From assembly GCF_000283155.1 (NCBI RefSeq), contig NW_004454282.1:2601939-2665938 (forward strand): a DNA stretch of 64,000 nt. The letters are read 5' to 3'. This document shows positions 1 to 12,392 of the stretch, in pieces. The position numbers and the translations under genes were made by a program. The stretch comes from Ceratotherium simum simum (taxonomy: Eukaryota > Chordata > Mammalia > Perissodactyla > Rhinocerotidae). The notes under the pieces were generated by a model that was not told where the DNA came from, searched no databases, and was given only the letters and a program-made list of their open reading frames with translations. How positions within the stretch are numbered: position 1 is the stretch's first letter; every line of letters begins with the position of its first letter.

Positions 1-87
1 GTGCACGCCCGGGATCCGAGCCAGCGAACCCCGGGCCGCCGCAGCGGAGCGCGCGCACTTAACCGCTTGCGCCACCGGGCCGGCCCC
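1..87 (-). mobile_element. ERE-type tRNA-derived SINE, head part only (cut by window start)
   Basis: The right end reads CCACCGGGCCGGCCCC, the reverse complement of the GGGGCCGGCC head of the perissodactyl SINE. The tRNA-like block with ACCCCGGGCCGCCGCAGCGG is present. The poly-T tail side lies outside the window. Confidence 0.9.
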
Positions 88-1487
88 GAGGTGGGGAATC
101 TTAAATTAAATGCTTCCTGATCCATTTTCAGCAACTGACCTGGTTGGTTGTGATTTGCTGATTACTCTTGTGTAATGCGTGTTAGTAAATACCAAGTAGT
201 TTTGGGTAAGTAGTCTCAGATGAAAGGAGATGATCTGATTGGCCTAGTACCTGATTCTTCTTGTAGTTGGTTATGATGTGAGTGAAATTCCATCTTAACA
301 AAAGCAACAACTGCCTTAATTGAGAGGGATGACGTTGAATTTCCCACTGTCTACCTTGATTCTCTGAATAACATATGACCAGTTCTAGTGACCATAATGA
401 TAATGTAACTGACTGGTTAACGTTCACTCCAGAAATCCTAGCTTGGTTTGACTGTATTTTTTTTTTTAACCCTTTGAACTTTGCTAATACATAATTGTTT
501 ACAACCAAAACTCATTAAAATACATTTCTAGGTTCAATCTTATGGACTTTTTTGAGTCCGGTGTGATACACTGACCAAAAGGAAAAAAAAATGGAGACAA
601 TAAGAAAGAATGTATATCGTTAATTTTATCACTAATTTTTGAATCTGGAATGGATTTTGCACAGCATTACATTTGCCTTGGGACTTCTTTGTTTTTTTTT
701 TAATTCACAGCATTGGCTTGTAATACTGATGGTTTAGTCTGAATAACTTAAAGATTTTTTATTTTTTTTGTGTGTGGGATAAAAGAACATGAGTAATAGA
801 TCTACCAATAACTATTTTAAAATATAAGCAGATGTTTGTTTTGCTATAAAGGTCACATTCAGGATTCAGAGCTCGTGACTATTAGCATGGCTATTTTTCT
901 CAAGGGAATGATTTAGACAAGTTGAATTGACGAACTCTTAGGTCACTGACATTCATTCAACTTGGTTTTTAATGCTTGTTTACTTTCTGAACATGTCAGA
1001 GATTGGAATTTAGATACATCTTATCAAAATATCTTGATATTCTAAAAAATTCTTAATTCCTGTTTTTTTAATAAGAAAAATTGTTAGATTGAAATGTTAA
1101 GCTACAACAGGTAGCTTTGCATTTTGGATTGTAACAGTCCTCAGTTTTATTAAAAGCTTGTCTTGTGGTAACCATAATTTTTTTTCTTTTACTGATAGTG
1201 TGTGAAAAAAGTACTGAGTGGGTGTAGCAGTTGGACTAATTGTTTAAACGGAGATTACTTAGGGAAGGATATCTGACATGTTTATATTACATTGAGCAAA
1301 TTGTTTATAGTAGGGATCATTTAAATATGCGTTACCAATATCTTAGGTTTTAGATTTGCCAACTCTGCATGTTGAGACTTTCCAGAATCTTGTCTTTGCA
1401 CCAGCTAGTGCAATTGAATAACCTCCCTTGAATAAACTTCGGGACTTTGCACCTAGCTGAAAATAGCTCACCTTTGAAGGTGGTACT
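88..1487. other. A/T-rich intronic DNA, nothing recognised
   Basis: I see no exon, RNA gene or repeat family that I can name here. Several short T and A runs are present. The open frame on the minus strand at 182-508 has no recognisable protein sequence. Confidence 0.5.
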
Positions 1488-1885
1488 CATTTATTCATTC
1501 AAAAAAAAAAACATTGCCTGCAATGCACTATGCACTGTGCTCAGCACTGGAAATACGGTACTGAATGAGACAAATGAAGTCTCTGCTCTCATGGAACTTT
1601 TATTCTAGTGGGGAAGACAGACACTAAGCAAGTAAACAATAAATAATAAACAAGGTGCATCAGAGAGTGATAAACGCGGTGAAGAGTATAAAATAAAGTG
1701 ATAGGATGCAGTGTGACTGAGGTGGAGTGCTGTGGCCAGAATAAAATAGGGTGGTGAGAGAATCTTCTAGGGAAGGTATGGGTCGATACAAGTCTGTAAG
1801 GAGCCAGCCATGTGAGCCTGTGGGAGATGGTGTGCCAGGCACCAGGAACACCAAAGGTAAAAGTCGTGATGTGGGTGGGTGGAGT
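1488..1885 (-). mobile_element. L2 LINE fragment, 3' end
   Basis: The stretch begins with the reverse complement of the TGAATGAATGA tail, interrupted by an A run. It continues with the typical antisense L2 phrases CTCATGGAACTTTTATTCTAGTGGGGAAGACAGACA and the later ACACCAAAGG-like block. It is old and diverged. Confidence 0.75.
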
Positions 1886-2292
1886 GTTGGAGAAATAGGA
1901 AGAAAGCTGGATGGCAGGGGGCCCGTCAACATGTCCTAACCGTTCCCACTATATATGGGGCGGTCAAGACCACGTGAGGAGTAATTTGGCCTTTCATGGA
2001 TATTGAGAAGTGTTATGTAAATTGGGTTTTGATAAGCCATGCGAAGTTGAGGTGACAAGAGTTCGATTTCCTACCAAATTGCAGGAGCGCTGTCCCCAGT
2101 TCCCTATGGGGTGGGTTTCCAGCGCTCCCTTTCCTGTTTTGCTTACTCTTTCTTTGACCAGGAGAGGAGACCATGCTGGGTTTACTCATTCAGGATGTTT
2201 TGGGTGTCTATGAATTGACAGACCAATATCCTTGCATTTGGAATTTGGTTCGTGGTTGTTTATTAAACAAAATTGACGTTATTTAGAAGCTA

Positions 2293-2724
2293 TATTAGTT
2301 TGCTAGGGCTGCCATAACAAAGCACCACAAAGCAGGGGGCTTAAACAGCAGAAATTTATTGTCTCACCTAAATTAAGGTATTGGCAGCCTTCTGAAAGCA
2401 CGAGGAAGAATCTTTCCCCAGCGTCTGTCTCCTAGCTTCTAGTGATTTGCTGGCAATCTTTGGTGTTCCTTGACTTCTGCTGCATCACCCTGATCTCTGC
2501 TTCATCTTCACATGGTGTTCTCCACATGTGTGTCTGTGTCCAAATATCCCCTTTTAGTAAGGCACCAGTCATGTTGGATTAGGGGTCCACCCTATTCCAG
2601 TATGACTTCATCTTAACTGATTACATCTGCAATGACCCTGTTTCCAAGTAAGGTCCCATCAGAGGTACTGGGGGGTAGGACTTCAACATATGAATTTTGA
2701 AGGGGCCTGATTCAATCCATAACA
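2293..2724 (-). mobile_element. Solitary MaLR-type LTR (MLT1/MST-like)
   Basis: The left end matches the reverse complement of the ...CAGCCCTAGCAAACTAATA end of these LTRs, and the right end matches the reverse complement of the TGTTATGGATTGAAT start. Internal blocks (GTCCAAATATCCCC and GTTGGATTAGGGGTCCACCCT) also fit. It is an LTR of a non-autonomous ERVL-related retrotransposon and has no internal coding region. A clear 5-bp target duplication is not visible, as expected at this age. Confidence 0.75.
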
Positions 2725-2854
2725 GAGGTGTATATAATTTAGCTAAATTAATTCCACAAATAGAAACATGGACAATGCCTGCAAATTTCCTGAAGTTGTT
2801 AACCCATTTTTCAGCTCAGGTACTTGGAAGCCATGGCCCCTTTTCCAGATTATA

Positions 2855-3005
2855 ACAACTAGTGTTTATTGAGTGCTCAGCAGGCACTAGGCTCCTCTGT
2901 GCTGAGATCCTGACAGGTGTTACCCTGTTGGATCGTTATAAGCACGCTCTGGAGATGGTTCTCTAATCAACCTCACTTACAGTGAGGGAACTGAGGCTTA
3001 ATTCT
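2855..3005 (-). mobile_element. MIR SINE fragment
   Basis: It has the antisense MIR layout: TTTATTGAGTGCTCAGCAGGCACTAGGC, then a diverged middle, then AGGGAACTGAGGCTTA. Confidence 0.7.
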
Positions 3006-4684
3006 ATAGGGAACCTTTGGCCTTGTCACCACATCAGCTCTAGTTTCAGCACTATTTTTCGTATTGATTTTAAACTGCTAGACTTGGTGGAGTACGAGGA
3101 GCCTTCCATAACCACTAACAGCACCTCCAGGTAAAAGGAGTTTCTTATTGTTGGGTAGTGTCTTATCTTCCAAATTCCCCTCCCTGGCCATTTAATGCCT
3201 CCCTTGGCCTTTATCCTTGAAAGATCTTATGTCATTGTGTAGCAGTACTGTGAAGATTAATTAGTTAATATTTGTGAAGCACTTTGAAGATGAAAAGCTC
3301 ATGGACACTAAGTAAAATTAAATTTTGTCCCCTGGCACCAAGAAATAAACAGCTTTTTCTTTCCTGCTTGGGGTCAGAAGCTCCCCTTAGCATGCAGGAG
3401 AGCGTGTCCTCGCAGGGAGCAGGCTGTATTGATTATCCACCCAAGGGGAAGGTCTGAATGGTTACCACTTCTCTTTTAACCTAGATTGGATTCTGCAAAC
3501 TACTGAACAGTTGATTCTTTGCTAAATAGAAATGTGATTGATAGTGAAACAGGTTTTAAATTTTAACTTCTAGAGAATTAAATTGAGTGCAACTCCAGAA
3601 ATTTGGAGGTGAATGTCAAAGTAGTTTGAAAAGTGATTCTGATGTTTGACTAGGTATATTCACACCAGAAGTGATAGTGATGTTTCAGAACATTAGAGTT
3701 CAGTTGTTTCCTTGTCCTTTTCATTTGTTACCATTTTGGCCTAAGGTTTCTGCCAGAAAGTTCAGATGTCTCATTCTTAATGAATATGAGCGGCATAATA
3801 TTGGCTCTGTCTTACCCATGGCTCTTCCTGGTAGCCAAATCCCCATACAATGAGCTGTAACATATCATTAAGTGAACTTCATAAAAGTGTATTGGAGATG
3901 GGGGAGAAGATAAATTCACAGGACAAATAAACGTAAAAATCATGACTTGTAAGAATTTGTAAGCCAAATTGGAGACTGAATCTTGGATTTTTAAAAGACT
4001 ATTTTTTCCTTCGTCTCTTGGATAGATCTTCTAAGCACTGCCCTCAACTCATGAGTTTAAGAATTGTTTTTCAAAAGGACACTTTCTTTAATGAACCCTG
4101 ACTATATATATGGGCAATGTTTTGTTGCACGTGAGTTGTTTTCCCAGAATATATTGACTTCCAATCTCCCCTATGAACAAGCCTCTGTTGAATTCAGCTT
4201 CTAGAACCTCAGCTCTGAATAAACAGGTAGGATAAGGAATAGGTGACTCAGTTCAGCCAAGAATGAGGCCAGGTAAGCTCAGAGTTTAGAGCCAGGTCAG
4301 ATTTGGGAGTGGAGAGAAATAGCCAGCAGTGTTTGGCCCAAGAGACAGACAGACAAAATACTCACACACTGCAAAAGGAGAGGTGTTTTCCAAGTTCTTA
4401 ACCTTCTGAACACAATACAGATGCCTCCTCCTTGCCCTCCCTGCATTGTTCCACCTGTCTAACCCGTGTGACTCTGCACAATAACCAACCCTGCCCTGGG
4501 CCTTGGCCACTACTAGATATTCTCCTGGCACCAAGAGTAATCGAGACCAGTTTTCTGTGTCTTAATTTCTCCTCAGGAGAGTTGAGTGTGTCTTAGGTTC
4601 CCTTCCTTTCCTCTGCCTTCCTCTGTTCCCAGTTTAGGTAATCCTCCCTTCCTGTCTCTCTCCTAGTGTGTGTCTTGAGAGTAA
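3006..4684. other. Intronic DNA, nothing recognised
   Basis: Single-copy-looking sequence with no exon, RNA gene or nameable repeat. Confidence 0.5.
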
Positions 4685-4857
4685 TATGGTGAAAGTTAAG
4701 ACTGCCTCAGTTTGAATCCTGGCTCTGCCGCTGACAACCTGTATGACCTTGGGAAAGTTATTTAGCCTCTCTTTGCCTCAGTTTCCTCATCAGTAAAATG
4801 GGGATTATTAATTATTAATAATACCTATTTGATCACAATGTTTTGAGGAAAACAAAC
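4685..4857 (+). mobile_element. MIR SINE
   Basis: Sense MIR: GAATCCTGGCTCTGCC, TGACCTTGGGAAAGTTATTT, then CCTCAGTTTCCTCATCAGTAAAATGGGGAT are present in order. Confidence 0.9.
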
Positions 4858-5099
4858 TTTTTTTCCTCATTTCCAGACATTTTTAGGGTGTGGCCTATAA
4901 TTTGTTCAGTTAGTGCTAATTGAAGAGGAAGTGAATTTTCCTCTTGATCCCCTTCAATTCTTACCTAGGTAACATTGAACAATTGTTATCTATTTTTCTT
5001 TAGTTCTTCCTCTTTCTTATTTGTTCTTATAGCACTAGTGATAAGGAGAAAAGGCCTAATTGCTGATAGATCAATTCCTTGTTGAATTCTTGTAATGCT

Positions 5100-6670
5100 C
5101 CAGGTTGGAGGTGAAAAGATAAAGCGAAAGAAGATAAATTCTCTTTTCCTTGAACTTCAAGTGTAGTGGGAGAGGAGATATGCCAACAAGGGATTATAGT
5201 GTAGTGTAGAAGGTGCTAGACCCCAAGTACAAACTAAGATTAGAGATAGGACAAAGGAAGACAATAGTCAACTATGTGGAGTAGGCTTGGGGGCAAGGGT
5301 TGATCATGGAAGGCTTCACAGAGGAGGTGACATTTGAACTAATTCTTTTTTTTTTTTTTTTCTGAGGAAGGTTAGCCCTGAGCTAACATCTGTTGCCAAT
5401 CCTCCTCTTCTTGCTGAGGAAGCTTGGCCCTGGGCTAACATTCGTGCCCATCTTCTTCTACTTGATATGGGACGCCGCCACAGCATGGCTTGACAAGCCG
5501 TGCGTCAGTCCATACCCGGGGATCCGAACCCGCGATCCCCGGGCCGCTGAAGCAGAGTGTGTGCACTTAACCACTGCACCACCGGGCCAGCCCCTTGAAC
5601 TAATTCTTAAAGGATGACGAGGCATTTTCCAGGCACACAAGATAGGAAGAAGAATTCCGGAAAGAAATAACCTCCCATGTGAAAGAATGGAGATACAAAC
5701 AGCATTGGGAGGACTGTGCAAGGAGTTCACCATGGCCAGAGGGAGGGTTGAGGGGTCATGCTGCAAGGGAAGGTGAGGCTAGATGAACAGAGACCCAAGT
5801 CATGGAGAGTCTTGTAGGCAATGAAGCAGCTTTGATTTTACGTTTAGAAAGTGGTGCCATTGAAGGGCTCTAGCGGAGGAATGAGTCTGGTATATTTGCA
5901 TTTTAGGAGGACAGCTCTGCTAGCATTGCGGATAAGATGTGTTGTGTGGAGAGGGGGTGATTTAGAAAGCCAAAGATCAGTTATTCTCCAGTATGGGTGA
6001 GAGATGGCAAGGAACCTGGGCTGTGGGGATGGAGAGGAGAGAAATCTAAGAAGTACTTTGAAAGGACTTAGTATCTGACTGGATATGAGTGCTGGTGGAG
6101 AGGGAGGCTCTGGGAACATTCCCCAGGTTTCTGCCTTGGGAGCTTGCTGGAATGGTGGTGCAGTTAACCATGATAGGTAGTACAGGAGGAGAAGGTGAAG
6201 TGGTGCTGAGTTCAGTTTAGGGTTTGTTCAGTGTCCACTAGGCAGTTGGAAGAAAGGGTCCAGGAGTGAGATGTGGCTAAAGTTAGATACATGTTTAGAA
6301 GTCAGTAGCGGGTAGATGGCAGTTGAAAACTGTGGGACTGGATGAGATGGCAAAGAAAAAAGGGCAAAAGAGTAAAGGCTGGAAATTCAAGAAACACCAG
6401 CATTTGAGGGACAAGTAAAGGGAAGGGAGAAAACACAGCGGCAGGTGCAGTGGGGGAAAATAGCAGAACATGTGGGAGAGGATGCAGTGCTGGACGAGAG
6501 GTTCTGTGGAATATTCAACACCATCAACACCTCCAACAAATCAAATATGTTGAGACGAGAGAACCACCCATTGGATTTAGCAGATACATGGTCACTGGAA
6601 ACCTATGCCAAAGTCATTGCAGGGGGTGGTGTGGGAGCCCGAATGCAAGGACCTGAGTAGAGGAGCAGGT
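5100..6670 (-). mobile_element. L2 LINE, ~1.3 kb antisense copy split by a SINE
   Basis: In order, the stretch shows antisense L2 blocks: GAGGAGGTGACATTTGAA, GGCCAGAGGGAGG, CATGGAGAGTCTTGTAGGCA, GGACAGCTCTGCTAGCATTG, GGCAGTTGGAAG and CACCCATTGGATTTAGCAGA. The later blocks correspond to the reverse transcriptase part of the L2 ORF2 frame, now full of stops and indels. The SINE at 5348-5594 interrupts it. Confidence 0.85.
5334..5608 (-). mobile_element. ERE-type SINE with intact 14-bp target duplication
   Basis: The SINE body is 5348-5594, antisense to ITPR1: poly-T on the left, GGGCCAGCCCC head complement on the right. It is flanked by exact copies of TTGAACTAATTCTT at 5334-5347 and 5595-5608. 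It inserted into the L2 copy, so it is younger. Central blocks include the TGTGGCGGCGTCCCAT complement seen in the other copies. Confidence 0.95.
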
Positions 6671-6929
6671 AAAAAAAAAGTCTGCTCTTTTTACACGGTT
6701 GGGCCGTGAAGGCGATGGTAGTTACTGTAGTTTTATGATAAAACTTTGGTGCTAGTGATGTTTTAGAGAAATACAGGGGACAGAACACATAAGAGTCTTT
6801 GATGTGAACTGAGACATAGTAAAAATGAGTTGTACTTTACTGCTAAGATCTTCACTTTCCTTTAGGTTCTGCACACGCTTTCCTCAGTTTCTATTTTAAT
6901 TTGTCTTCTCCTCTTCACTTCCATTCCCT

Positions 6930-7480
6930 CCCATTCCAGAGAGCTTTGCTCAACACCTGTTATGTGAGGTGATGAGGGGATATCAAGCCGAGTGAAGACA
7001 GTATCCCTGCCCTGGGGAGGGTCTCACTTGAGGGGGGAAGATGGTGTGTGTGATGGTGTGAAGATGGTGTGAAGAACTACTGACAATGTCAAGTGTGGCT
7101 GGTGGGGTATAGAGAGCTGTGTGTGCTGAGGAGGGAGTGTGTCTTGGGCTGAGAAGGATGGGGACAGTTTCAAGTCAAGGTGGGTCTTGCAACATGGGTA
7201 GATATTGACCCAGGTGGAAAAAGACACTCAGCAAAGGGAGCAGAGTTTACAAAATCAAGGAGATAGGAAGGCCAGAGCTTGAGTGAGCAATGGGCAGACT
7301 TGTGTGGTGGGTGCCTGGGGTCAGGCAGCGGTGGTTCCAGATGAGGCTAGGAGTGCCATTTCGTGCTCTCTTTAAGGCATATGGACTTGTTCTGGTGGAA
7401 TCCAGGGATTCCATGAAAATTTTTAACCCAGGAAGTGACTTAAAATGATTAAATCTTTTTTTTAGGGAGTTAATTCTGGT
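6930..7480 (-). mobile_element. L2 LINE fragment
   Basis: A second antisense L2 copy follows the first. Recognisable blocks are TGCTCAACACCTGTTATGTGAGG, GTATCCCTGCCCTGG, GGAAGGCCAGAGCTTGAGTG and AACCCAGGAAGTGACTTAAAATGATTAAATC. A short imperfect GATGGTGTG tandem repeat lies at 7040-7074. Confidence 0.65.
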
Positions 7481-9129
7481 GATAGTGTAGAAAATTGTTT
7501 CCTTACATCCAGTATTTCATATAAAATTTAAATATGATTTTTAAAACATTTTATTTACTTTGTAACATTATAACTATATATGTATATGTATATATATATA
7601 AAATATATTTCTACAGTGTAACATTATGGCAATACTTTTGTGCATTTTTAAACAAATGAGATTTTAGTTTTCTATAAATGAAATCATTTCTCTGACAACT
7701 CTTTCTATGGAAAGATGAAAATTGAGTGTCAAAGAACAAAACTTGGTGTGTGAGAACTTTAAGCTAAAGGATCTTAAACTCAAATCTCTGGTGCCTTTTA
7801 AAAAATGCTTTACTTTCTTTTTATGTATTGTGAGAGATCCCAGAACCTATGATCTGAAAGCTGGGAACCAGTGGTTCCACATGTTTGCTAGCATAGGTTA
7901 ACACAGCTGTTTCATAGACGTCTTTCAAAGGGTGTATGAATATTTTGGTGTTTAAGAAATAGGTCTTTGAGCTTGTAGTGGGAGTTGCGTAGTTTTGGAA
8001 ACCAGTTTTTAACCTTAAACTTCGTTCACACTGAACTCTAGAATAACTGGTTTTTGAAGACCAGCTGTTGAATGCATTCACGCATATTTATTTAGGTTTT
8101 TTTAATGGCTACTAAAGATCTAAAGGCAGTTATATTCAGGTTCAAGGAAAGGACTTCCTGTGGGAATTTAGTATTTTTAAACTGTTGACTGACCAAGGAC
8201 TGGTATTTACTGATATTCTTGACTTCAGGAGTTCCAAGTATAACAGCTAAGGGTTATATTGCTATTCATTTCCTCTCTTCTTCGAACTCGACAATTGAGC
8301 TACCCTTCAATTTGGAGGAATGCATATTTTCACACTCCAACTTTGAGGATTGCTATTTCAATGTACAATGCAAATAGAGTTGCTGAGAGAAAACGGCAAG
8401 ATTTCACAATTTATCAGAGGCAGTTATGAAGTTGTAGTAGGCTTTTTTCAAACTTCTTAGGCTCCTGATCCTCCAGTTATTATAAAATTAAAAATATGGA
8501 TTATTGACATATTAATTTCAGTTCATTGAGAACTTTTACACTTCTCATAAAATAGCCAGCTCTATGTTCACAATTTCTTATAATCTATGAGTAGCATTTA
8601 TGAGAGCTGTGCTACCTTAATTTCATGTAAAATCATTCTTTAAGTAATGCTTTTGGAATTAGTGTACAGTTGGATCTAATACAACAAGTATACCATGTAA
8701 CCACTCATTAAAGATGAATGATGTTTTTATGCTGAAAGAATAAAAGACTGTTTTTAAAGAAAACGAGACTACTTCTTGGGTTTTTAACCACCTGTATAGC
8801 AAATTGTGTAGAGAAGAGTCTAAATGCCTGATAGTCTTCTGTATTATTTTATTTGCTTGTCTATTTATTTGTTTATTTTACAATAAACCTTAAAATTATA
8901 GCCAGTTCTACAGTAGTTGGTGATAGATCAGGCAGGTCCTGTATCATCTAGATCTTTTTGAAGCTCTCTTTTTTGTTCTTTCAATTACTTTTTGTCCATA
9001 TTTGGCTATTTTGGGGGGCCAAGTTTGTCCTCACTTATCAGTGGTGATAACTGTGGATAGGAAATAAGTTGATCAAATCCAGTCAGTGTTTTTATATGTG
9101 ATATATCTATTATCTTTGCTCTATAGCAA
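7481..9129. other. A/T-rich intronic DNA with a TA-rich tract
   Basis: A TATATATGTATATG simple tract occupies about 7574-7610. Beyond it, I see no exon, RNA gene or nameable repeat. Confidence 0.5.
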
Positions 9130-9540
9130 TTATAAAACCTCAGGGGCATAAAATAATAAGTGTTTATTGCTCACGTGTCTGGGGTCACAGATGTTCTGCT
9201 CATCATGGGTGATCCTGCGCACATGTCTGGGGGTTGGCTGACTGTTAGAGGGGTGAGGTGAATGGGTGACTTGGCTCTGCTCCACATGTCTGTCATTCTC
9301 CGGCAGTCACAGCAGTGGCTCTAGAAAGCAAGCCACAATGCACAAGCCCATGAAGCCTCTGCTTGCATTATGTCTGCTGACCAAAGCATGTCACTCTGGA
9401 CTGAGGCCAAAGTCTAGAGGCAATGCAGGCCACCCCCTCCACGGTAGATTGGCACTGCAAAGTTACATGGCAAAGGGCATGGATACAGGGAGGAGTGAAG
9501 AACTGGGGCCAAATGATGCCAGTCCACCAAGTAAGGTATA
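9130..9540. mobile_element. Old interspersed repeat, family not assigned
   Basis: The block from AAAACCTCAGGGGCATAAAATAATAAGTGTTTATTGCTCACG onwards resembles the widespread ancient LTR/transposon consensus containing ...GGCTTAAAACAACAATCATTTATT. I recognise the pattern but cannot name the family safely. Confidence 0.45.
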
Positions 9541-9559
9541 GAATTTTTATTAAGAACAA

Positions 9560-10040
9560 TTGATTTCATTTCTTTTTTCTTTTTTTTTTTTTTTGGTGAA
9601 GAAGTTTGGTCCTAAACTAACATCTGCCAATATTCTTCTTTTTGCTTGAGGAAGATTGGCCCTGAGCTGACATCTGTGCCAGTCTTCCTCTATTTTATAT
9701 GTGGGTCGCTGCCACAGCATGGCTTGATGAGTGGTGTATGTGTATGCCTAGAATCTGAACGCATGAACCCAAAACAGCAAAGTGGAGTGTGCCAAACTTA
9801 ACCACTGTGCCACCTGGCCAGCCCCTTGATTTCACTTTTTTTTTGTGAGGAAGATCAGCCCTGTGCTATCATCTGTGCCCATCTTCCTCCACTTTATATG
9901 GGACACCACCACAGCGTGGCTTGCCAAGTGGTGCGTCAGTGCACGCCCGGGATCCGAACTGGCGAACCCCGGGCCGCCGCAGCGGAGCATGTGCACCTAA
10001 CCGCTTGAGCCACTGGGCCGGCCCTACTGATTTCACTTTT
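9560..10040 (-). mobile_element. Two ERE-type SINEs inserted in sequence at one target site
   Basis: SINE 1 is about 9572-9825 and SINE 2 about 9838-10024, both antisense. The target word occurs three times: TTGATTTCATTT at 9560-9571, TTGATTTCACTT at 9826-9837 and TGATTTCACTTTT at 10028-10040. SINE 2 therefore landed in the right-hand target copy left by SINE 1. SINE 1 is more diverged (its tRNA-like block reads AATCTGAACGCATGAACCC) and SINE 2 is close to the other copies (GGGATCCGAACTGGCG), which agrees with that order. Confidence 0.93.
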
Positions 10041-10084
10041 TATCCACCACATATGTTGTCTCCTTTCTTTAAAATGTCATCAGG

Positions 10085-10430
10085 GGTTATTTGGTGGTAA
10101 AGAACAGAAACTAATTCAAGTTGGCTTGAAGGTTACTGTAAACATAATGGGCAAGCTCACAGACATATGGAAGTAGAAAAGCAAGAATAGACACTGGTAT
10201 TGGGAGGTTTTTCTCTTTGGTCTGTGAGAGTGCATATGGCTTCTCTCATCTCTGCTCCTCTCCATTTCTTCTCTCTTGCTTATGACCCAACATGGCCATC
10301 TCAATCCCAATTCTGTGTGGCCTTTTAGCTCAAGTACCTACTATCATCTCACTCTCTGGGTCTGTCAGTCTCAAAGGTCCCAAAATCCTAGCTCATGGAT
10401 TGGTTATTCTTGAGTCTACTCTTTGAATCT
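10085..10430. mobile_element. Old interspersed repeat, family not assigned
   Basis: It starts with AACAGAAACTAATTCAAGTTGGCTTGAAGG, a phrase shared with the block at 44810-45170 (AACAGAAACTGACTAACATAAGCC). I recognise it as a repeated mammalian sequence but cannot assign the family. Confidence 0.45.
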
Positions 10431-10434
10431 CCCG

Positions 10435-12392
10435 GGGCTGAGTTCTCAGACTTTCTCTACTTCTTCACCTACTGATCTGGTCCAGTCCCATGACTTTAAG
10501 TGCTGTCTTGATGCTGATCACTCATAAGTTTCTATCTCCAAGCTGGATTTTTCCCTTGAACTCCAGACTCACATATACTACATTTTAGTCCACATCTTCA
10601 TGTGAATATATCTCATAGGCATCACAAACTTATACCCCAAATGGACAACTTGATGCCTCCTCATACACCTGCACTTCTCAGTCTTTTCTCAGTAACTCGC
10701 AATTCCAATTTCCCATTTGTTTAAGCCTTGGAGTCTTTTTTTTTTTTTTTTATGTCTGGTTATGTATTTTTAAATTATGTAGATACACTACAGTTCTAAT
10801 ATAGTATATACATTATAAAAGAAAGCATATTTGCAAGCTTAATATGATATAGAAGAAATAAAATAGATCTTAAAAGTCTTGCTAATTAGGATGCTTCATA
10901 TTTTCATTTACTAATATCGTAAACACAATAGATACTTAACGTGAGTTTCATTTTTTACTGTAGTAAAAAATACTTAACATAAAATTTACTATCTTAACTA
11001 TTTTTAAGTGTACAATTCAGTAATGTTAAGTACATTCACACTGTGGTGAAACAGATCTTCAAAACTTTTTCATTTTGCAAATCTGAAACTCTATACCCAA
11101 TAAACAACAAACCTCTTTTCCTCCTTGCCCCCAGCCGCTGGTAACCACCATTCTACTTTCTGTTCCTATGAATTTGACTACTTTAGATATCTCATATAAG
11201 TGGAATCATATGGTGTTTGTCTTTTTGTGACTGGCTTGTTTCACTTAGCATAATGTCCTCAAAGTTCACTCATGTTATAGTGTGTGACAGGACTTCCTTC
11301 TTTTTTAAAGCTGAATAATATTCCATTGCATGTATATACCACATTTTATTTATCCATTCATCTGTCCATGGAAGCTTGGGTTGCATCCACTTCTTGGATA
11401 TTGTGAATAGTGCTGCTATGAACGTGGGTGTGCAAATCTCTCTCTTAATTTTTTTGGATATTTATGCTCAGAAGTGGGGTTGTTGGAACATATAGTGGTT
11501 CCATTTTTAATTTTTTGAAGAACCTCCGTAATGTTTTCCATAGTGGTTGCACCATTTTACAGTCCCACTCATAGTGCACAAGGGTTCCAATTTCTCCACA
11601 TCCAAGATTTGGAGTCTTTTTGAAATTCTCTCTCAATTTAGGTTAGATTGCTGATTGAATCCATCAGCAAATCTTATTGATTTATGTTCAAAATATGTCC
11701 TTCATCTGACAGCTTCTCATTTTGTTCCTCACTGTCACTCTTTTCCTACTTGCCATTGGCTCTTGTCTGGACCATGGCATGAGTCTTCTAACTGGTCTCC
11801 CTGTTTTCACATTTGCCCCCTGCAGTCTGTTCTCCACAGAGCAACCAGAGTGATAATTTTAAAACATACACCAGATCTTATTACTCTACTCTTCTGTTCA
11901 GAACCCTCTAATGGCTCCCATCACATGGAGGATAGAATACAAAGTCCCTCCCTTGGTATGTAATGTCCTAAAAATTCTCATCCATTTACTCACATGGCTT
12001 CAGACACACTGATCTCCTACTGTGCCTTGAACATACTAGGATTGTTCTTGCCTCAGGGCCTTTGCACTTCATGAACCCTCAGCCAAGCTGGGTGGCTTTA
12101 TTCACAGACATTTACTTGATTCATTCCTTCCCTTAATTGGGGTGTCTGCTCAGTTGTGACCTGTTCAGAGAGGCCTACCCAAACCACCTTATCCTAAAAG
12201 GCACTCACTGTCAACCTTCTTTGAGTACTTACCACTATCTGATATCATACTATATGTATTTGTGATTTTATTATTGGCTTTCTCCTCCAAGGGAATATAA
12301 GCACCGTGAATGCAGAGATTCTATCTCAGTATCTGAGTGTCTGACACTTCAGAGATGCTCAGTAAATATTCGTTGAATGAATGAATAAAAGA
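10435..12392 (+). mobile_element. L2 LINE 3' half, split by an L1
   Basis: Sense L2 segments are 10435-10740 and 11609-12392, ending in GTTGAATGAATGAATAAAAG, the typical L2 tail. The frame around 11770-11900 still shows L2 ORF2 C-terminal remnants: (S)NWSPCF.ICPLQSVLHRATRVI, corresponding to the family's TGLPA..LAPLQSILNTAARVI. It has multiple stops and is not functional. Confidence 0.88.
10728..11621 (-). mobile_element. 5'-truncated L1 (L1M-type) with 13-bp target duplication
   Basis: The body 10741-11608 begins with poly-T and runs through antisense L1 3' sequence: GGAATCATATGGTGTTTGTC, TAATATTCCATTGCATG, and CAGTCCCACTCATAGTGCACAAGGGTTCC. Exact copies of TTGGAGTCTTTTT flank it at 10728-10740 and 11609-11621. 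The upstream part 10760-10930 is less clearly L1 and may include another short insertion. Confidence 0.88.

Noticed and set aside
2293..2724. Possible endogenous retroviral gene content next to the LTR.
   Set aside because: The LTR is solitary; neither flank shows gag, pol or env remnants.
5348..5594. tRNA-like block in the SINEs as a possible tRNA gene.
   Set aside because: The block belongs to the SINE head and lacks an intact cloverleaf; seven other copies share it.
11655..11963. A 102-codon open frame on the + strand.
   Set aside because: It is a decayed L2 ORF2 C-terminal remnant, not a host gene.
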